From Lamellibrachia columna (Eukaryota; Annelida; Polychaeta; Sabellida; Siboglinidae): a DNA stretch of 64,000 nucleotides. The notes beneath the pieces were generated by a model. That model saw only the letters and a list, made by a program, of their open reading frames with translations, ran no database searches and was not told the DNA's origin. This document shows positions 10,395 to 22,390 of this stretch, in pieces. Location: NCBI GenBank assembly GCA_963662155.1, contig OY759274.1, positions 45,307,565 to 45,371,564 on the forward strand. Direction: 5' to 3'. Both the position numbers and the translations under genes were made by a program. Positions within the stretch are counted from its first letter, which is position 1. Each line of letters begins with the position of its first letter.

Positions 10395-10545
10395 TACACA
10401 GAATCCATTGTATTGCAATGGACTCCATTGTAATGCAATGGACTCCATTGTAATGCAATGGACTCCATTTTAATGCAATGGACTCCATTGTATTCCAATG
10501 GACTCCATTGTATTCCAATGGACTCCATTGTATTACAAAGGGTCA
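10395..10545. repeat. 20-bp hairpin-forming array
   Basis: About seven copies of a 20-bp unit, ccattgtaatgcaatggact. Each carries the inverted pair CCATTG...CAATGG and can fold by itself. It lies just upstream (minus sense) of the CAP-Gly exon acceptor, in the intron. Confidence 0.85.
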
Positions 10546-10594
10546 TAAATCGGTATACAATATAAAATCATCAACAGCTCAATGATTACACAGA

Positions 10595-10790
10595 GGAGAT
10601 AAGGAGCCTAAAGGAGGATAAGGAAGGACAAAAAGGTGGGTCTTTAGATGAAGCTGAAATGCTGTTATATTTGCTGCTGGCTTAATGCTAACAGGGAGTA
10701 AGTTCCACAACATTGGCGGAGCACCAAGACACACTAGCTCCAATGTTTATTTTAACTCTGGGAACAAAAAGCAGATTGTCACAAAGAAAG
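10595..10790. repeat. dispersed repeat, copy 1
   Basis: Contains aaaaggtgggtctttag followed by ttaatgctaacagggagtaa and gctccaatgttt. The segment at about 36755-36890 shows the same order of similar blocks (aaaaggtgggttttag, ttaatgctaaccatgagtga, ctgatgtttg). I read both as diverged copies of one unidentified element. Confidence 0.45.
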
Positions 10791-10874
10791 ATGGTAAATC
10801 AATTAAAGCACAACATAAACTGCAGCTTTAATGTTACATCATGGATACATGTTACATCATGGATACATGTGTGA

Positions 10875-11155
10875 TGGATTATTAATTATGATGTAAGCAA
10901 GAGACGGATCGGCCACGTGTTGCAAAAGGAGGATGACAATAACCAAAATTACCTTGAGATGAACCCCCGAATGAAAACGAAAAATGAGGATGACCAAAAA
11001 CACCACAGAAAAGAACTCTGGAGGAAATTATGAAAAAAGCACCTCAGCTAGAGCGAGGCTGCTAAACAAGCTGCAGACTGCCGGAAGTGGAGATGTCTTG
11101 TTTCTGCCTTATGCCCCAGTAGACATCAAGAGGGTTACGTAAGTAAGTGAGCAAG
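10875..11155 (+). mobile_element. LINE 3'-end fragment
   Basis: The plus strand reads KRRIGHVLQKEDDNN, then (frameshifted) SEAAKQAADCRKWRCLVSAL and CPSRHQEGYV, before a taag-type tail (gtaagtaagtgagc). RIGHVLR...RKWRxLVSALCxxxxQE is a typical terminus of several non-LTR ORF2 proteins. No RT core remains. Confidence 0.65.
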
Positions 11156-11928
11156 CATAAATACAATATTATCCTATTAAAGGTGCGACATCACACAATG
11201 TATAAACACTTTGAATTGGGTTTTTGGAAATAACACTGACATCACAGAGACTCGATATAACCTTGTGGAGGGACATTTGGAGAACATATATTTGAATTTG
11301 GAAAAATTGCTGCCACTAATTTTTATTTCAAAATGTCAGTTAAGACATACGAGCCATCCTTCTTTCCATTATCTTATAGTGACATGCCATGCCATGCTGA
11401 AATTTAATTAATGTGTGCAGCGAAATGGCCAATAACAGGCCAATAACACTGAACAAAAGTTTTATTTTGACCCACAAATGAGATTACACATACATATTTC
11501 TGTGTGTATAAATACAACATAAATGATACAAAAAATAGTACACAAAAACAAAAATGGGGCTAATGACAAATATGTTGCTGTCAGGAGCCACTCATTTATA
11601 TCAAATTATCTTTGGCCTCTTTGTTTTCTTTTTTATACGAAGTGTATCTTTTTATAATTTTGGTTATACCTAAAAAGTGTCTAGCAATATGTGTGTCTGT
11701 AATACAGATGTGAATAATTTAATGCATAGTAATAGTACACTCAAATGTATGCATTGTTTGCTAAGTGAAAAACACAAATACATCCTTCCATATAATATGT
11801 ATATTTTATTAGTTATGGTGATTTGCCGACATGTAAAACAATTTGGTACTGTACATGTGTCTTTATAGTTTTGTAAGAAGTATTGTTTTAAATAGTATGC
11901 AAAGCCTCGTAAACTGTGAGTGAACATC
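11156..11928. other. unassigned
   Basis: AT-rich, with three short open frames (60-85 codons) that show no recognisable domain and no good splice context. Confidence 0.4.
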
Positions 11929-12232
11929 TTTGCTACAACTACTTCTGGAGTTTCATGTGCTACAACTACTTCTGGAGTTTCATGTGCTACAACTACTTCT
12001 GGAGTTTCATGTGCTACAACTAGTTCTGGAGTTTCATGTGCTACAACTACTTCTGGAGTTTCATGTGCTACAACTACTTCTGGAGTTTCATGTGCTACAA
12101 CTACTTCTGGAGTTTCATGTGCTACAACTACTTCTGGAGTTTCATGTGCTACAACTACTTCTGGAGTTTCATGTGCTACAACTACTTCTGGAGTTTCATG
12201 TGCTACAACTACTTCTGGAGTGTCATGTAGTA
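11929..12232. repeat. 27-bp tandem array, 11 copies
   Basis: Unit gctacaactacttctggagtttcatgt, nearly invariant. All three plus-strand frames are open because 27 is divisible by three and the unit lacks stop codons, so the 118-, 104- and 64-codon frames are not evidence of coding. Confidence 0.92.
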
Positions 12233-12235
12233 AGT

Positions 12236-12955
12236 TGTATTTAAGATTTTTTGTTGCAAATTCATGTTTGTTCTAGATGTATGTATATTTTTTGTCTTGC
12301 GAGTATCATGACAGTATATGTCATAATTTTATGTCATAATAATAGTTTTTTCCTGTTTAGAGGACGAACATGATATGATATGAAATGAGAGATATTCACT
12401 GCAGTACCAATGTAATTTGGTTATTCCATGGCAAAATCAAGTAATTATAAAGCTAATGCATTAGCAATGTAAGGTAATAAATTTAAAACTAAAAAGACCC
12501 TAATTATTAAGGGTCATGCCACTTGAGAATAGTACTAAGTACTGGAATTTTAGGATTATGCATATAGGCCACAGGCCAAAAACATCAGCACCAATGAAGA
12601 AGTCCAAAATCACCTGGATGGCCAGCCATTAGCATGTAGAATGTCAGACACATAAACAGGACAAGATTCCTGCCCTGCCTAAAGCAAGGACAGCAGGTGA
12701 TCAATGGTTTACCTGAGGAAGAGTTAACCTAGGGACAAGGCAATAAATTCACCTCCATTATAACTGTGTACTTAGCCAATATTCCCAGTCAGGAGCTGCC
12801 CAGTAGCAGCTCAAATCCAAGAATTTGGCTACACCATTAGCAGTGCTTAGCTTGCTACCATTACTGGGGAGGAACCTCACTCATCTCCCCACTGGCAACC
12901 TTCAAAGCAGTGCATCAGCATTTAGTTTTGCAAACACATTTTTAACAGTGCTGTT
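12236..12955. other. unassigned
   Basis: No gene, RNA or mobile-element signature could be supported. The 70-codon frame at 12825-13037 runs into the following array. Confidence 0.4.
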
Positions 12956-12959
12956 TGCT

Positions 12960-14552
12960 TTTCACAAAGCCCTGTCCACCAATAATCACAAAGCCCCCTG
13001 TCCACCAATAATCACAAAGCCCCCTGTCCACCAATAATCACAAAGCCCCCTGTCCACCAATAATCACAAAGCCCACTGTCCAGCAACAATCACAAAGCTC
13101 ACTGTCCACCAATAATCACAAAGCCCACTGTCCACCAATAATCACAAAGCTCACTGTCCACCAATAATCACAAAGCCCACTGTCCAGCAACAATCACAAA
13201 GCTCACTGTCCACCAATAATCACAAAGCCCACTGTCCAGCAACAATCACAAAGCTCACTGTCCACCAATAATCACAAAGCCCACTGTCCACCAATAATCA
13301 CAAAGCCCCCTGTCCACCAATAATCACAAAGCCCACTGTCCAGCAACAATCACAAAGCTCACTGTCCACCAATAATCACAAAGCCCACTGTCCACCAATA
13401 ATCACAAAGCTCACTGTCCACCAATAATCACAAAGCTCACTGTCCACCAATAATCACAAAGCCCACTGTCCACCAATAATCACAAAGCCCACTGTCCACC
13501 AATAATCACAAAGCCCACTGTCCACCAATAATCACAAAGCCCACTGTCCACCAATAATCACAAAGCTCACTGTCCACCAATAATCACAAAGCTCACTGTC
13601 CACCAATAATCACAAAGCCCACTGTCCACCAATAATCACAAAGCCCACTGTCCACCAATAATCACAAAGCTCACTGTCCACCAATAATCACAAAGCCCAC
13701 TGTCCACCAATAATCACAAAGCTCACTGTCCACCAATAATCACAAAGCCCCCTGTCCACCAATAATCACAAAGCCCCCTGTCCACCAACAATCACAAAGC
13801 CCACTGTCCACCAATAATCACAAAGCCTCCTGTCCACCAATAATCACAAAGCCCACTGTCCACCAATAATCACAAAGCCTCCTGTCCACCAATAATCACA
13901 AAGCCCCCTGTCCACCAACAATCACAAAGCCCACTGTCCACCAACAATCACAAAGCCCACTGTCCACCAATAATCACAAAGCCCACTGTCCACCAACAAT
14001 CACAAAGCCCACTATCCACCAATAATCACAAAGCCTCCTGTCCACCAATAATCACAAAGCCCACTGTCCACCAATAATCACAAAGCCCACTGTCCACCAA
14101 TAATCACAAAGCCCCCTGTCCACCAATAATCACAAAGCCTCCTGTCCACCAATAATCACAAAGCCCCCTGTCCACCAATAATCACAAAGCCCACTGTCCA
14201 CCAATAATCACAAAGCCCACTGTCCACCAATAATCACAAAGCCCCCTGTCCACCAACAATCACAAAGCCCACTGTCCACCAATAATCACAAAGCCCCCTG
14301 TCCACCAATAATCACAAAGCCCACTGTCCACCAATAATCACAAAGCCCCCTGTCCACCAATAACCACAAAGCCCACTGTCCACCAATAATCACAAAGCCC
14401 ACTGTCCACCAATAATCACAAAGCCTCCTGTCCACCAACAATCACAAAGCCCACTGTCCACCAATAATCACAAAGCCTCCTGTCCACCAATAATCACAAA
14501 GCCCACTGTCCACCAATAATCACAAAGCCCCCTGCCCACCAATAATTATACT
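12960..14552. repeat. 26-bp satellite, about 61 copies
   Basis: Unit core caccaataatcacaaagccc followed by a variable actgtc, ccctgtc, ctcctgtc or tcactgtc. About 1.6 kb of uninterrupted array with a limited set of point variants in irregular order. Confidence 0.95.
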
Positions 14553-15189
14553 AAATAGTGTTGTTATTTGCAGAATTTGTTATGCGCAGATTTTGAATAA
14601 ACCATTTGGAAAAAAAACTGCAGCTAATCATGGGCCTGATAAGTTAGCAAAATATCCACCCATAGGCTGGCATGGTTGTTGAGATGATAAAAAAGTCATG
14701 CAAAAGTCTTTTGGATAGCACGCCCAAATGTGCAAAAAAAATGTGTAGGCAGTATAAAGGGTGCAGAAACATGCAGACAGTATAAAGGGTGGATCATAAT
14801 ATTGATGTACATAATTATATATTGATATATAATATCTAAGGCCAGGCAAGTAATTATTCCATCCAACAGTGTAAATGGGCAATCATGCTGATGCAGATTG
14901 AATTAGAATCACTCTAATTTTTAATAAAGTTTCTAATTTGATCATTGTTTTTATTAATATTTGTAAAACACTGAAAATTATGTTAATGGTGCAATGTATC
15001 ATGCCAGCCGAATCCACATTTCAAATGTGTCACTCCTCCTCACCACCAGGGGACTGCCGAGTACAACAGTACCCCTGACAGACAATCCTGTTGAAACATG
15101 GAACTATGTAATGTTCAGGATGTAACTTAACTTTAATTGGCAGTGGATCCGTCGTCATTGGTCGGACAGGTAATTCCTGGAAATGCCAT
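14553..15189. other. unassigned, with a short dispersed repeat
   Basis: Mostly unremarkable AT-rich DNA. At 15030-15085, ctcaccaccaggggactgcc with gagtacaacagtac matches 20232-20275 (caccaccagggggctgccaa, gtacaagagtac), so a short dispersed element occurs at both places. Confidence 0.4.
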
Positions 15190-17794
15190 ATGAAGTAGCG
15201 AATTGAGGATATTTAACAAGATATTTAACAAGATTGCCATCAAAGGCAAAGGCCCAGATGGCAAGTGAACAAGGAAGCCATTGGCTTTTTGAGAATCCAA
15301 AATTTTTCATCTATGTGTAACCCGCCCTCCTGAGATATGTGTCAACCTTGATTTTAAACATATTCATGCTGCTAGCAGTTACATTTGTTGTAGATAATTT
15401 GTTCCATATTCAATATCATAAAAACGTCAATTTGATCTCTTCTTAACCTAACCTCCTTCTCTGTAGGGTTGTTACACCACATTCTGTTAGACGTTCTTCA
15501 TAACTACTATCTCTCAGTTCTGGAATCATTTTAGTTGCTCTCCTCTGTATTTATTCAAGCATATTTATATCCTTCTGGTTCTCCAAGCTTGAATACAGTA
15601 TTCTAAATGTGGCTTAACCATTATTTATACAGAGGTATAATTAGCTTTTTTCTTGTAAGTTATATTTTTCCTAATCAACCCAATAATTTGGTTACCTTTG
15701 AAGTGCAATACCTTTCATATGAGCACTTTTTACTCCCACGTCCTTTTCTTCTTTTACGGTAGTACATAAAACAGTATTTCCCATTTACAGTTTACATCCA
15801 AGTCCTGTGTGTAGGCATTTACATTACGTAAAAAAATAACAATATCTGCCATTTTTCAGACCATTGAACTAATTTGTCTAAATTGTTTTGTAAGTGAAGT
15901 TTATCACCATCAGTGTTAACCTTTCTAAACACTTTTGTGTCATTTGCAAATTTCTGCATGTTGCTTGTTATATTATCATCCAAGTCATTGATATATATAT
16001 ATATATATATGAAGAATAATAAAGGTCCTAATGCTGATCCTTGTGGTACCCCACTCAATACGTATTTCCAGTTTGAAACCTATCTACTACAACACACTGT
16101 CTTCTGTCAGTCAGCCATTTTTCTATCCAGTCGATTATGCCATCCCCGATATCATTGGATTTTCAATTAAGTACTGGTAGTAATCTTTGATGTGGCACTT
16201 TGTCCAAAGCTTTCTTAAAATCTAAGTAGATAATATCTACTGGTGATCAATCGTCTATCCACTTAGTGATTTCTTCCAAAAAACGTAACATATTTGTTAA
16301 GCATGATCTCGCTTTTAGGAATCCATGTTGAGATGGATTTAATAATTTATGCCCAACAAGGAAGTCAACCATATGGTCTTTGATTAACCTTTCTAATGAT
16401 TTACAAATCACTGATGTTAAACTCGCTGGTCTGTAATTCTCCGACATTTCTCTAACCCTTTTTAAATAATGGCATGATGTTTGCTTCTTTCCATTCAAAA
16501 GGGACCACTCCTCTTTTAATGACAAGTTGAACGCTGTTTCAAATGGTATACCAATTTGTTCTACTGTTTCCATTAATAGTTTTGGAGGAATTCCATCCAC
16601 TCCAGGGGATTTATTGTCCTTTGTTGCCTTTATTTTCTTAGCTACTATTTCTGGAGTTACAATTAACTGCCCTAAATAGTCCGACTTAGTCTCCTGAAAT
16701 AGAGTATCTGGAACTGGTAACAAACTTATATCCTCTCTGGTAAACCCTGAACTGAAGTGTCCATTTAGGTCTTCTGCCATTAAAAACCCTTGTGGTATTA
16801 TATTTCCAGCACTGTCTTCTAGAGGTCCTACCTTGTCTTGTATGTTTTGTTTACTCCTGACATATGCATAAAAACTTTTGCTGTCATTTTCTATGTTACA
16901 TACTAGTTTTTGTTCATAGCTTCTTTTAGATTGTCTAATTTCATTTGTGCCTCTTTGTAATTTGTGTAGTTTTCATCCTTTCTGGTATGCCTATAAACAT
17001 TCCATATAGTTTGCTTGTACGCTATTTTTCTAATAGCTTCTTTTGACAAATGTTTTTTCTAGACCGTTTTCTTTGCTTTTTCTAGAGAACAAATTGATCA
17101 ATAATACTCTCAACTTCATATTTTGGAATGTTCCAAGATTCAGTTGCAGTCTTATTCATCAGCATGTTATTCCAATCTAGCTTTGCTAAGTATTTTCTCA
17201 TATCTTTATATTTACCTTTGTGGAAGTTTCTTCTTTTTTTATTTGTACTTTCTGATTTTACTTTGATGTCAAAATGTATTTGATTACGATCACTGTTACC
17301 CAATGGTTCATGTATTTTGATATTGTCCACTAATTCATTTTGTGAAGATAAAACAAAATCTAATACATTCTCTCCCCTGGTTGGTTCTAGCACGTGTTGA
17401 GTAAGAAAGCTATCCTGAATTAAAAACAGAAACTGTTGGTCCACATCCCCTGTACTCTCTAGAGATTTCCATTGTATGTGTCCGTGGTTAAAATCTCCCA
17501 TTATGATACATTCCACTTTACTCACTTCCTTTATAGCGTTTTGTATTTTTGTGTTATCCTTCATTTATATTTGGACTTCGGTAAACTAATCCAATAATTA
17601 CTGTTGAATTTCCTGTAACTACATAACCAAACAGTTTCATCGATTCATCAATTTGCTTCCCTCTCTAATTTTATTTTATAAGCCTGAATAAATTCTTTAA
17701 TATATAAAATAACTCCCCCTCCCCTTATTCCTATTCAATCTCTCCCAAACATTACGTATCCCGTCAGTCCTAATTCAGCATCTGGGTTTTTCAG
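15190..17794 (-). mobile_element. LINE family A copy 2 (CR1/L2/Crack-like), 2.6 kb with endonuclease and RT parts
   Basis: Reading the minus strand from about 17794: the endonuclease remnant includes GGGVILYIKE, VECIIMGDFNHGHIQW and GNSDRNQIHFDI. A non-domain linker follows, then RT blocks NKSPGVDGIPPKLLMET, ENYRPASLTSVICKSLERLI, QHGFLKARSCLTNML and SGVPQGSALGPLLF. The catalytic box reads KFANDTKVF where copy 1 has KFADDTKVF, so one catalytic Asp is lost. Several frameshifts and a TA run (15990-16010) break the ORF. The C-terminus is degraded and the AATCTTGTTAA-type tail sits at 15205-15235. The element is inactive. Confidence 0.88.
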
Positions 17795-17895
17795 AAGAGA
17801 CACTAAAAGCCGTTGGTCCCTTCTACCTGGTGTCTATGCCAGGGGAAGTACAAGATCCCACACAGGGGGTAAATGTGTAACCTGCTGCTGACTCC
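17795..17895 (+). mobile_element. SINE body fragment
   Basis: Contains gccgttggtcccttctacct, gtctatgccaggggaagta and cacacagggggtaaatgtgt, the same blocks as the body of the SINE at 27135-28540. It abuts the 5' end of LINE copy 2; no tRNA-like head is present. Confidence 0.75.
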
Positions 17896-18424
17896 TTCAA
17901 CTACAAGTCACAGCCGGAGCATATTATATGATGCCACTCAGTCAATTTGGCTAACTACCTGGCCTGAGGACAAGACTGAATGAAAAAACCATCTGTCATT
18001 GGTCTAGTTAAATACAACATCTGAAATTACAACTGTTGGGTGACTTAACATGGAATGACCAAGACATAACCTTGGAACTTGATATGTAAGTGACTAAGTG
18101 ATGTTTATTCTGCAGTCAACTTTGAGACATTTGTGAAGTCAATGGGTCAAAAGTGCAAGCCCAGGGCACAAGACATGACAAGTAAGACATATCTGGTGGT
18201 TTCTACCTATCTCTGGTTCACATAACAATGGTGGAGTAATGGACTCATATCAACATGGCCATGTGGTATATGTCACAGTCTACATAGTGCATGTTCCCAG
18301 CCATCACATGCATAAGACTGTATAAAAGCTGTTTCCACAAGGGTCATTGTCTTACTTTCAGGTTCATGCCAGACAAATGAAATGGTGATCATTCTGAGAT
18401 GGTATCCACTTTGGGGGAATTTTT
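17896..18424. other. unassigned
   Basis: No supported gene or repeat. Confidence 0.4.
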
Positions 18425-18872
18425 GCTGTAACAGTAGGATCTCTTGCATGTGCCAGTGATGGTAGGATCTCTTGCATGTGCCAGTGATGGTAGGATCTCT
18501 TGCATGTGCCAGTGATGGTAGGATCTCTTGCATGTGCCAGTGATGGTAGGATCTCTTGTATGTGCCAGTGATGGAAGGATCTATTGCATGTGCCAGTGAT
18601 GGTAGGATCTCTTGCATGTGCCAGTGATGGTAGGATCTCTTGCATGTGCCAGTGATGGTAGGATCTCTTGCATGTGCCAGTGATGGTAGGATCTCTTGCA
18701 TGTGCCAGTGATGGTAGGATCTCTTGTATGTGCCAGTGATGGTAGGATCTCTTGCATGTGCCAGTGATGGTAGGATCTCTTGCATGTGCCAGTGATGGTA
18801 GGGTCTCTTGCATGTGCCAGTGATGGTAGGGTCTCTTGCATGTGCCAGTGATGGTAGGGTCTCTTGTATTTG
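18425..18872. repeat. 28-bp tandem array, 16 copies
   Basis: Unit tgatggtaggatctcttgca plus tgtgccag. The period of 28 is not a multiple of three, so the frame rotates. The three overlapping minus-strand frames with an 84-base (28-residue) period are a consequence of that. Confidence 0.92.
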
Positions 18873-19057
18873 TCTTAATAAGCATGTGTTTTATGTTACA
18901 TATTTTATTTCAGATAAATAATTCAACCTTGATCCAAGAATATAATCTGTGGAAGTAGCTATAATTAGACTAGTCTTAATGCCTAATTAATTGTTCCTCT
19001 CACCTGTAGCTGTAAGTCTGTAACAGGAAAACGTATCTATATTGAGAAGTACAATGG

Positions 19058-19172
19058 GAAGTACACATAGTTACAATGGGAAGTACACATAGTTACAATG
19101 GGAAGTACACATAGTTACAATGGGAAGTACACATAGTTACAATGGGAAGTACACATAGTTACAATGGGAAGG
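19058..19172. repeat. 22-bp tandem array, about 5 copies
   Basis: Unit ttacaatgggaagtacacat plus ag, nearly identical copies. Confidence 0.9.
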
Positions 19173-19329
19173 AGCCATAACAAGAAATAGCCATAACGGG
19201 CCTACAAATATCCAGTCTCATTATATCCTCGTTTCACACATCCCCTCAGCACACTGGGTGGTCAACATGTCCTCAGGTATCTACTCTTCACCAGCATAGA
19301 AGGGGTGACTACCAGCTGAACTATGTCAC

Positions 19330-19572
19330 AGCTGATTAACAAGATTGCTACCCAAAGCAACCAGCTCTAGTTGACAATTCATTAAGGGGGGGGAGCAGAG
19401 AGAAGGGGCGGCCGATAGAAAACTATGGAAAGAAAGAAAGAATATAAAGAGTGGTTCGACAATACAGGGTGTACTAGGAACAAGGAGGCAACCACCTCTA
19501 GTTGATAAGTAGACAATGAAGCAATTGGTTTATCAAGAGTTCAACAATTGTTTATTAGTATGCATAGCTGCA

Positions 19573-19614
<42 letters not shown>

Positions 19615-19714
19615 ATCAGATATATATATATATATATCTGATACGTGCAGCTATGCATACTAATAAACAATTGTTGAACTTTATTAGTATGCATAGCTGC
19701 ATGTATCAGATATA

Positions 19715-19774
<60 letters not shown>

Positions 19775-19860
19775 AATTATGTGCAGCTATGCATAGTAAT
19801 AAACAATTGTTGAACTCTTGATAAACCAATTGCTTCATGCTACACTCTATTAGACATTTC
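19330..19860. repeat. nested palindrome with (TA)n cores, seeded by a LINE family A 3' end
   Basis: A left arm at about 19510-19575 (gaagcaattggtttatcaag, then gcatagctgcatgtat) is repeated inverted at about 19640-19675. It is repeated direct again at 19678-19715 and inverted once more at 19780-19840 (cttgataaaccaattgcttc). TA runs occupy the turns. The arm and the preceding taacaagattgctacccaaa (19339) resemble the 3' end of LINE family A. Confidence 0.75.
19385..19480. repeat. dispersed repeat, copy 1 of a local pair
   Basis: The blocks gatagaaaactatggaaaga and gtggttcgacaatac recur at 20070-20118 with aggaacaaggagg after both. The palindrome at 19495-19860 separates the copies. Confidence 0.6.
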
Positions 19861-20041
19861 TCACAAGTAAGGTCTCTACTGTAGCAGCAACAAAAGGACA
19901 CAGGGACCAATCCTGTGCAGGTTGTCACATGCTATCAATGCTTGATTGTCATCAGTCACTCTTGACATATATGACACATCTAGTTCACAAGTTGTTGCAG
20001 TCAATGCAGTATAATCATTTGTATTCATATCTACAATTCAT

Positions 20042-20275
20042 GAGAAGGGGGACGGAGAGAGGGCGGCCAATAGAAAACTATGGAAAGAAAGAATAGAAAA
20101 AGTGGTTCGACAATACTAGGAACAAGGAGGAAGTGCACATCTACCACATGTGTCAGATATAAAGTAGGGGGGAAGGAAGAAGGTCTGCTATGTTCCATTA
20201 AGAGAAGCAAGCTGGTTAAGAACGGCCATATTCACCACCAGGGGGCTGCCAAGTACAAGAGTACACTGGCAGATC
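20042..20275. repeat. dispersed repeat, copy 2 of a local pair
   Basis: See the copy at 19385-19480. This copy is longer and ends in caccaccagggggctgccaa, also present near 15040. The element type is not identified. Confidence 0.5.
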
Positions 20276-20394
20276 GACCATGACCGAGCTAGAAAAACTC
20301 AAAAACAAGAACACTGGACAAAGCATAGGGAGGTCAGAAACCAAATAAAACAATTACTAGTGGATGCCTATGTTACGAATTTATTACACTAAAG

Positions 20395-21507
20395 CAGGGG
20401 TTGGCAACCTGCGGCTATTTCATTTCATAAAAAAATCGTACGTCTTGTCTAGACTAAATTCTAGACGAGATGTCTAGACAAGACATATCACATAATGCAA
20501 CTCGGTAATACCATTTCCACGCGATGAACATATCAAATATTTCTCACTTCCTTAAAACTTTAATTAATTAAGTTTTGCCCACATGCAGACATGAATGTTC
20601 TATCTTTTTGTGTTTGAGTGATAATGTGTTGTTTTGAATAACACTCGTTAAATCACTGGCAGTTCCAGCACCTTCCGTCCCAGATGAATGTGCAATATTA
20701 ACAATTTAGATTAGCGTATTCATTGAGAAGAAGGGTGGAGAAGTACCGGCATTCATTGACCCCTTATGGATGTGCGATTTTGCATTTTAGTTTATGTCAC
20801 GCAGCACCTCACTCTGCTGAACGCCCAACTCTAGATAAGAGAACAACTAATCAATGAGCTGTGCCAGTTTGTCTCTGCTTTCGAGACCAGGTTTCGATTG
20901 TGGGAAACACAACTGCGGGATGCAAATTACTTCCCGACACTCATAGAAAACAAACTAGCTACTCCGGACACGTAGGCCTTCGTAGCATTCATTGAGCTGC
21001 TGAGACGGGAGTTTGCTGACCGATTGACAAGTCTCAGGGCTTGCAACAGGGAGTGAAAAAGAAGATGAACTTCGTATAATGCAAGCCATGAACGCATCTA
21101 ACAGATGGACATTTGGATGATGTGCTGAGGCTCGCAGTGCAAAGTCTGCAGCCAGATGTGGGACACTTGGTGGCACAGCAACATATCTAGCATCAAGTGC
21201 CAGTGGCTCACGGGTCAACATGGCGTCAGCGGCATGCCAAGAACACGTAACATGAATAATGTGTGTTTTTGAACAGCATAGTGACCATCGAACTGTTGTT
21301 CAAAATCAGACCTATTTACAACAGCAACGTATGTATATTGCATGCATATATATACATATATATATACACATATATATACATATATATATATACATATATA
21401 TGCATGCAACATATACATACATACACATGCGTGTGTGTATGTGTGGCCCGCTGACCTATTCCAAGTAACTAATTTGGCCCTCCGTTCAAAAAGGTTGCCG
21501 AACCCTG
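20395..21507 (+). mobile_element. hAT DNA transposon with perfect 8-bp target duplication
   Basis: The left end is CAGGGGTTGGCAACCT and the right end, read inward on the other strand, is CAGGGTTCGGCAACCT. The 8 bases cactaaag flank it on both sides (20387-20394 and 21508-21515). This combination is diagnostic of hAT elements. The interior at about 20840-21060 keeps a decayed transposase segment with LWETQLRDANYFPTLIENK and ELLRREFADRL, broken by stops. A TA/TATACA tract occupies 21335-21425. It interrupts LINE family B, so it is younger than that LINE copy. Confidence 0.88.
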
Positions 21508-22177
21508 CACTAAAGCAACCGAGAAACCTAAACGATTCTGGTCTTACATTAGGAATTTACAATGAGACCAGGTCAGCACCTCCCCACTACATTTTGATAA
21601 CACTATCAGAACTGACAGTAGTGGCTCTCAATCACTAATTTCAATAAATTTTCACAAAAGATCTTGAGAATATGCCCTCGATGGGAGATAATCCTTATCA
21701 ATCCATGTCAGATATTAATTTTTCATGCAAAGGAATTCAGAATCTTTTGGATAACTTATGAGTAAATAAAGCACCTGGTCCAGATCGAACCCCTGTCAGA
21801 ATCCTTAAGGACTGTTCTGGTGAAACAGCACCAATTTCACAATTCATCTTTAATCTCTCCTTCCACAAAGGAGAACTCCCTGATGACTGGCAAACTGCTG
21901 ATATGTGCCATTTTCAAAAAAGGTAACAGAAAAAACTACTGACCTATTTCTCTCGCCTCTGTGTGCTGTAAAACATGTCTTATTCCACTCTATCATGGAA
22001 CATCTTAATAAAAACAACATGGTTTCTGCGTTAAAGTCGGTTAGTCTCAACAGTTGGTTCTCTTGCAAGATCTTCAGACAACCATAAACAGACAGATGTT
22101 CTAATCCTAGATTTCTCCAAAGCTTTTGACACTGTCCCTCACCAGAGGCTCCTTCTCAAACTAAGACACTGTGACAT

Positions 22178-22390
22178 CCTTCTTCTTCTTCCTGTTAAGA
22201 GCGTCATGCAGCGTGTTTCTACATGTCGTCTACACTGCCTGCTGAGTGCCTCTCACGCGCCGGGAATCAGTGGGTTAAAGACAGAGACCACCACTCTTTG
22301 ACTCCACGACAGCTTATGCATTTACCCACTACAGTGTATGTGGGATCTTTAACTTCTCCTGGAAAAGACACCAGGGAAAGACATGGCGTA
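22178..22390 (-). mobile_element. SINE 3' half inserted in LINE family B
   Basis: The reverse complement contains the SINE tail blocks also seen at 28125-28300: a gtgtctt...ggagaagttaaagatccca region, agtggtggtctctgtc and gtagacgacatgtagaaaca. It interrupts the LINE between DTVPHQRLLLKL and LTNRTQQVVVDG. Confidence 0.75.

Noticed and set aside
11920..12276. 118-codon frame beginning MNIFATTTSGVSC, like a Thr/Ser-rich secreted protein
   Set aside because: All three plus frames are open across the 27-bp array, so openness carries no information; no signal peptide or splice context.
18273..18885. Three overlapping 86-173 codon frames with a 28-residue repeat
   Set aside because: A by-product of the 28-bp array cycling through all three frames.
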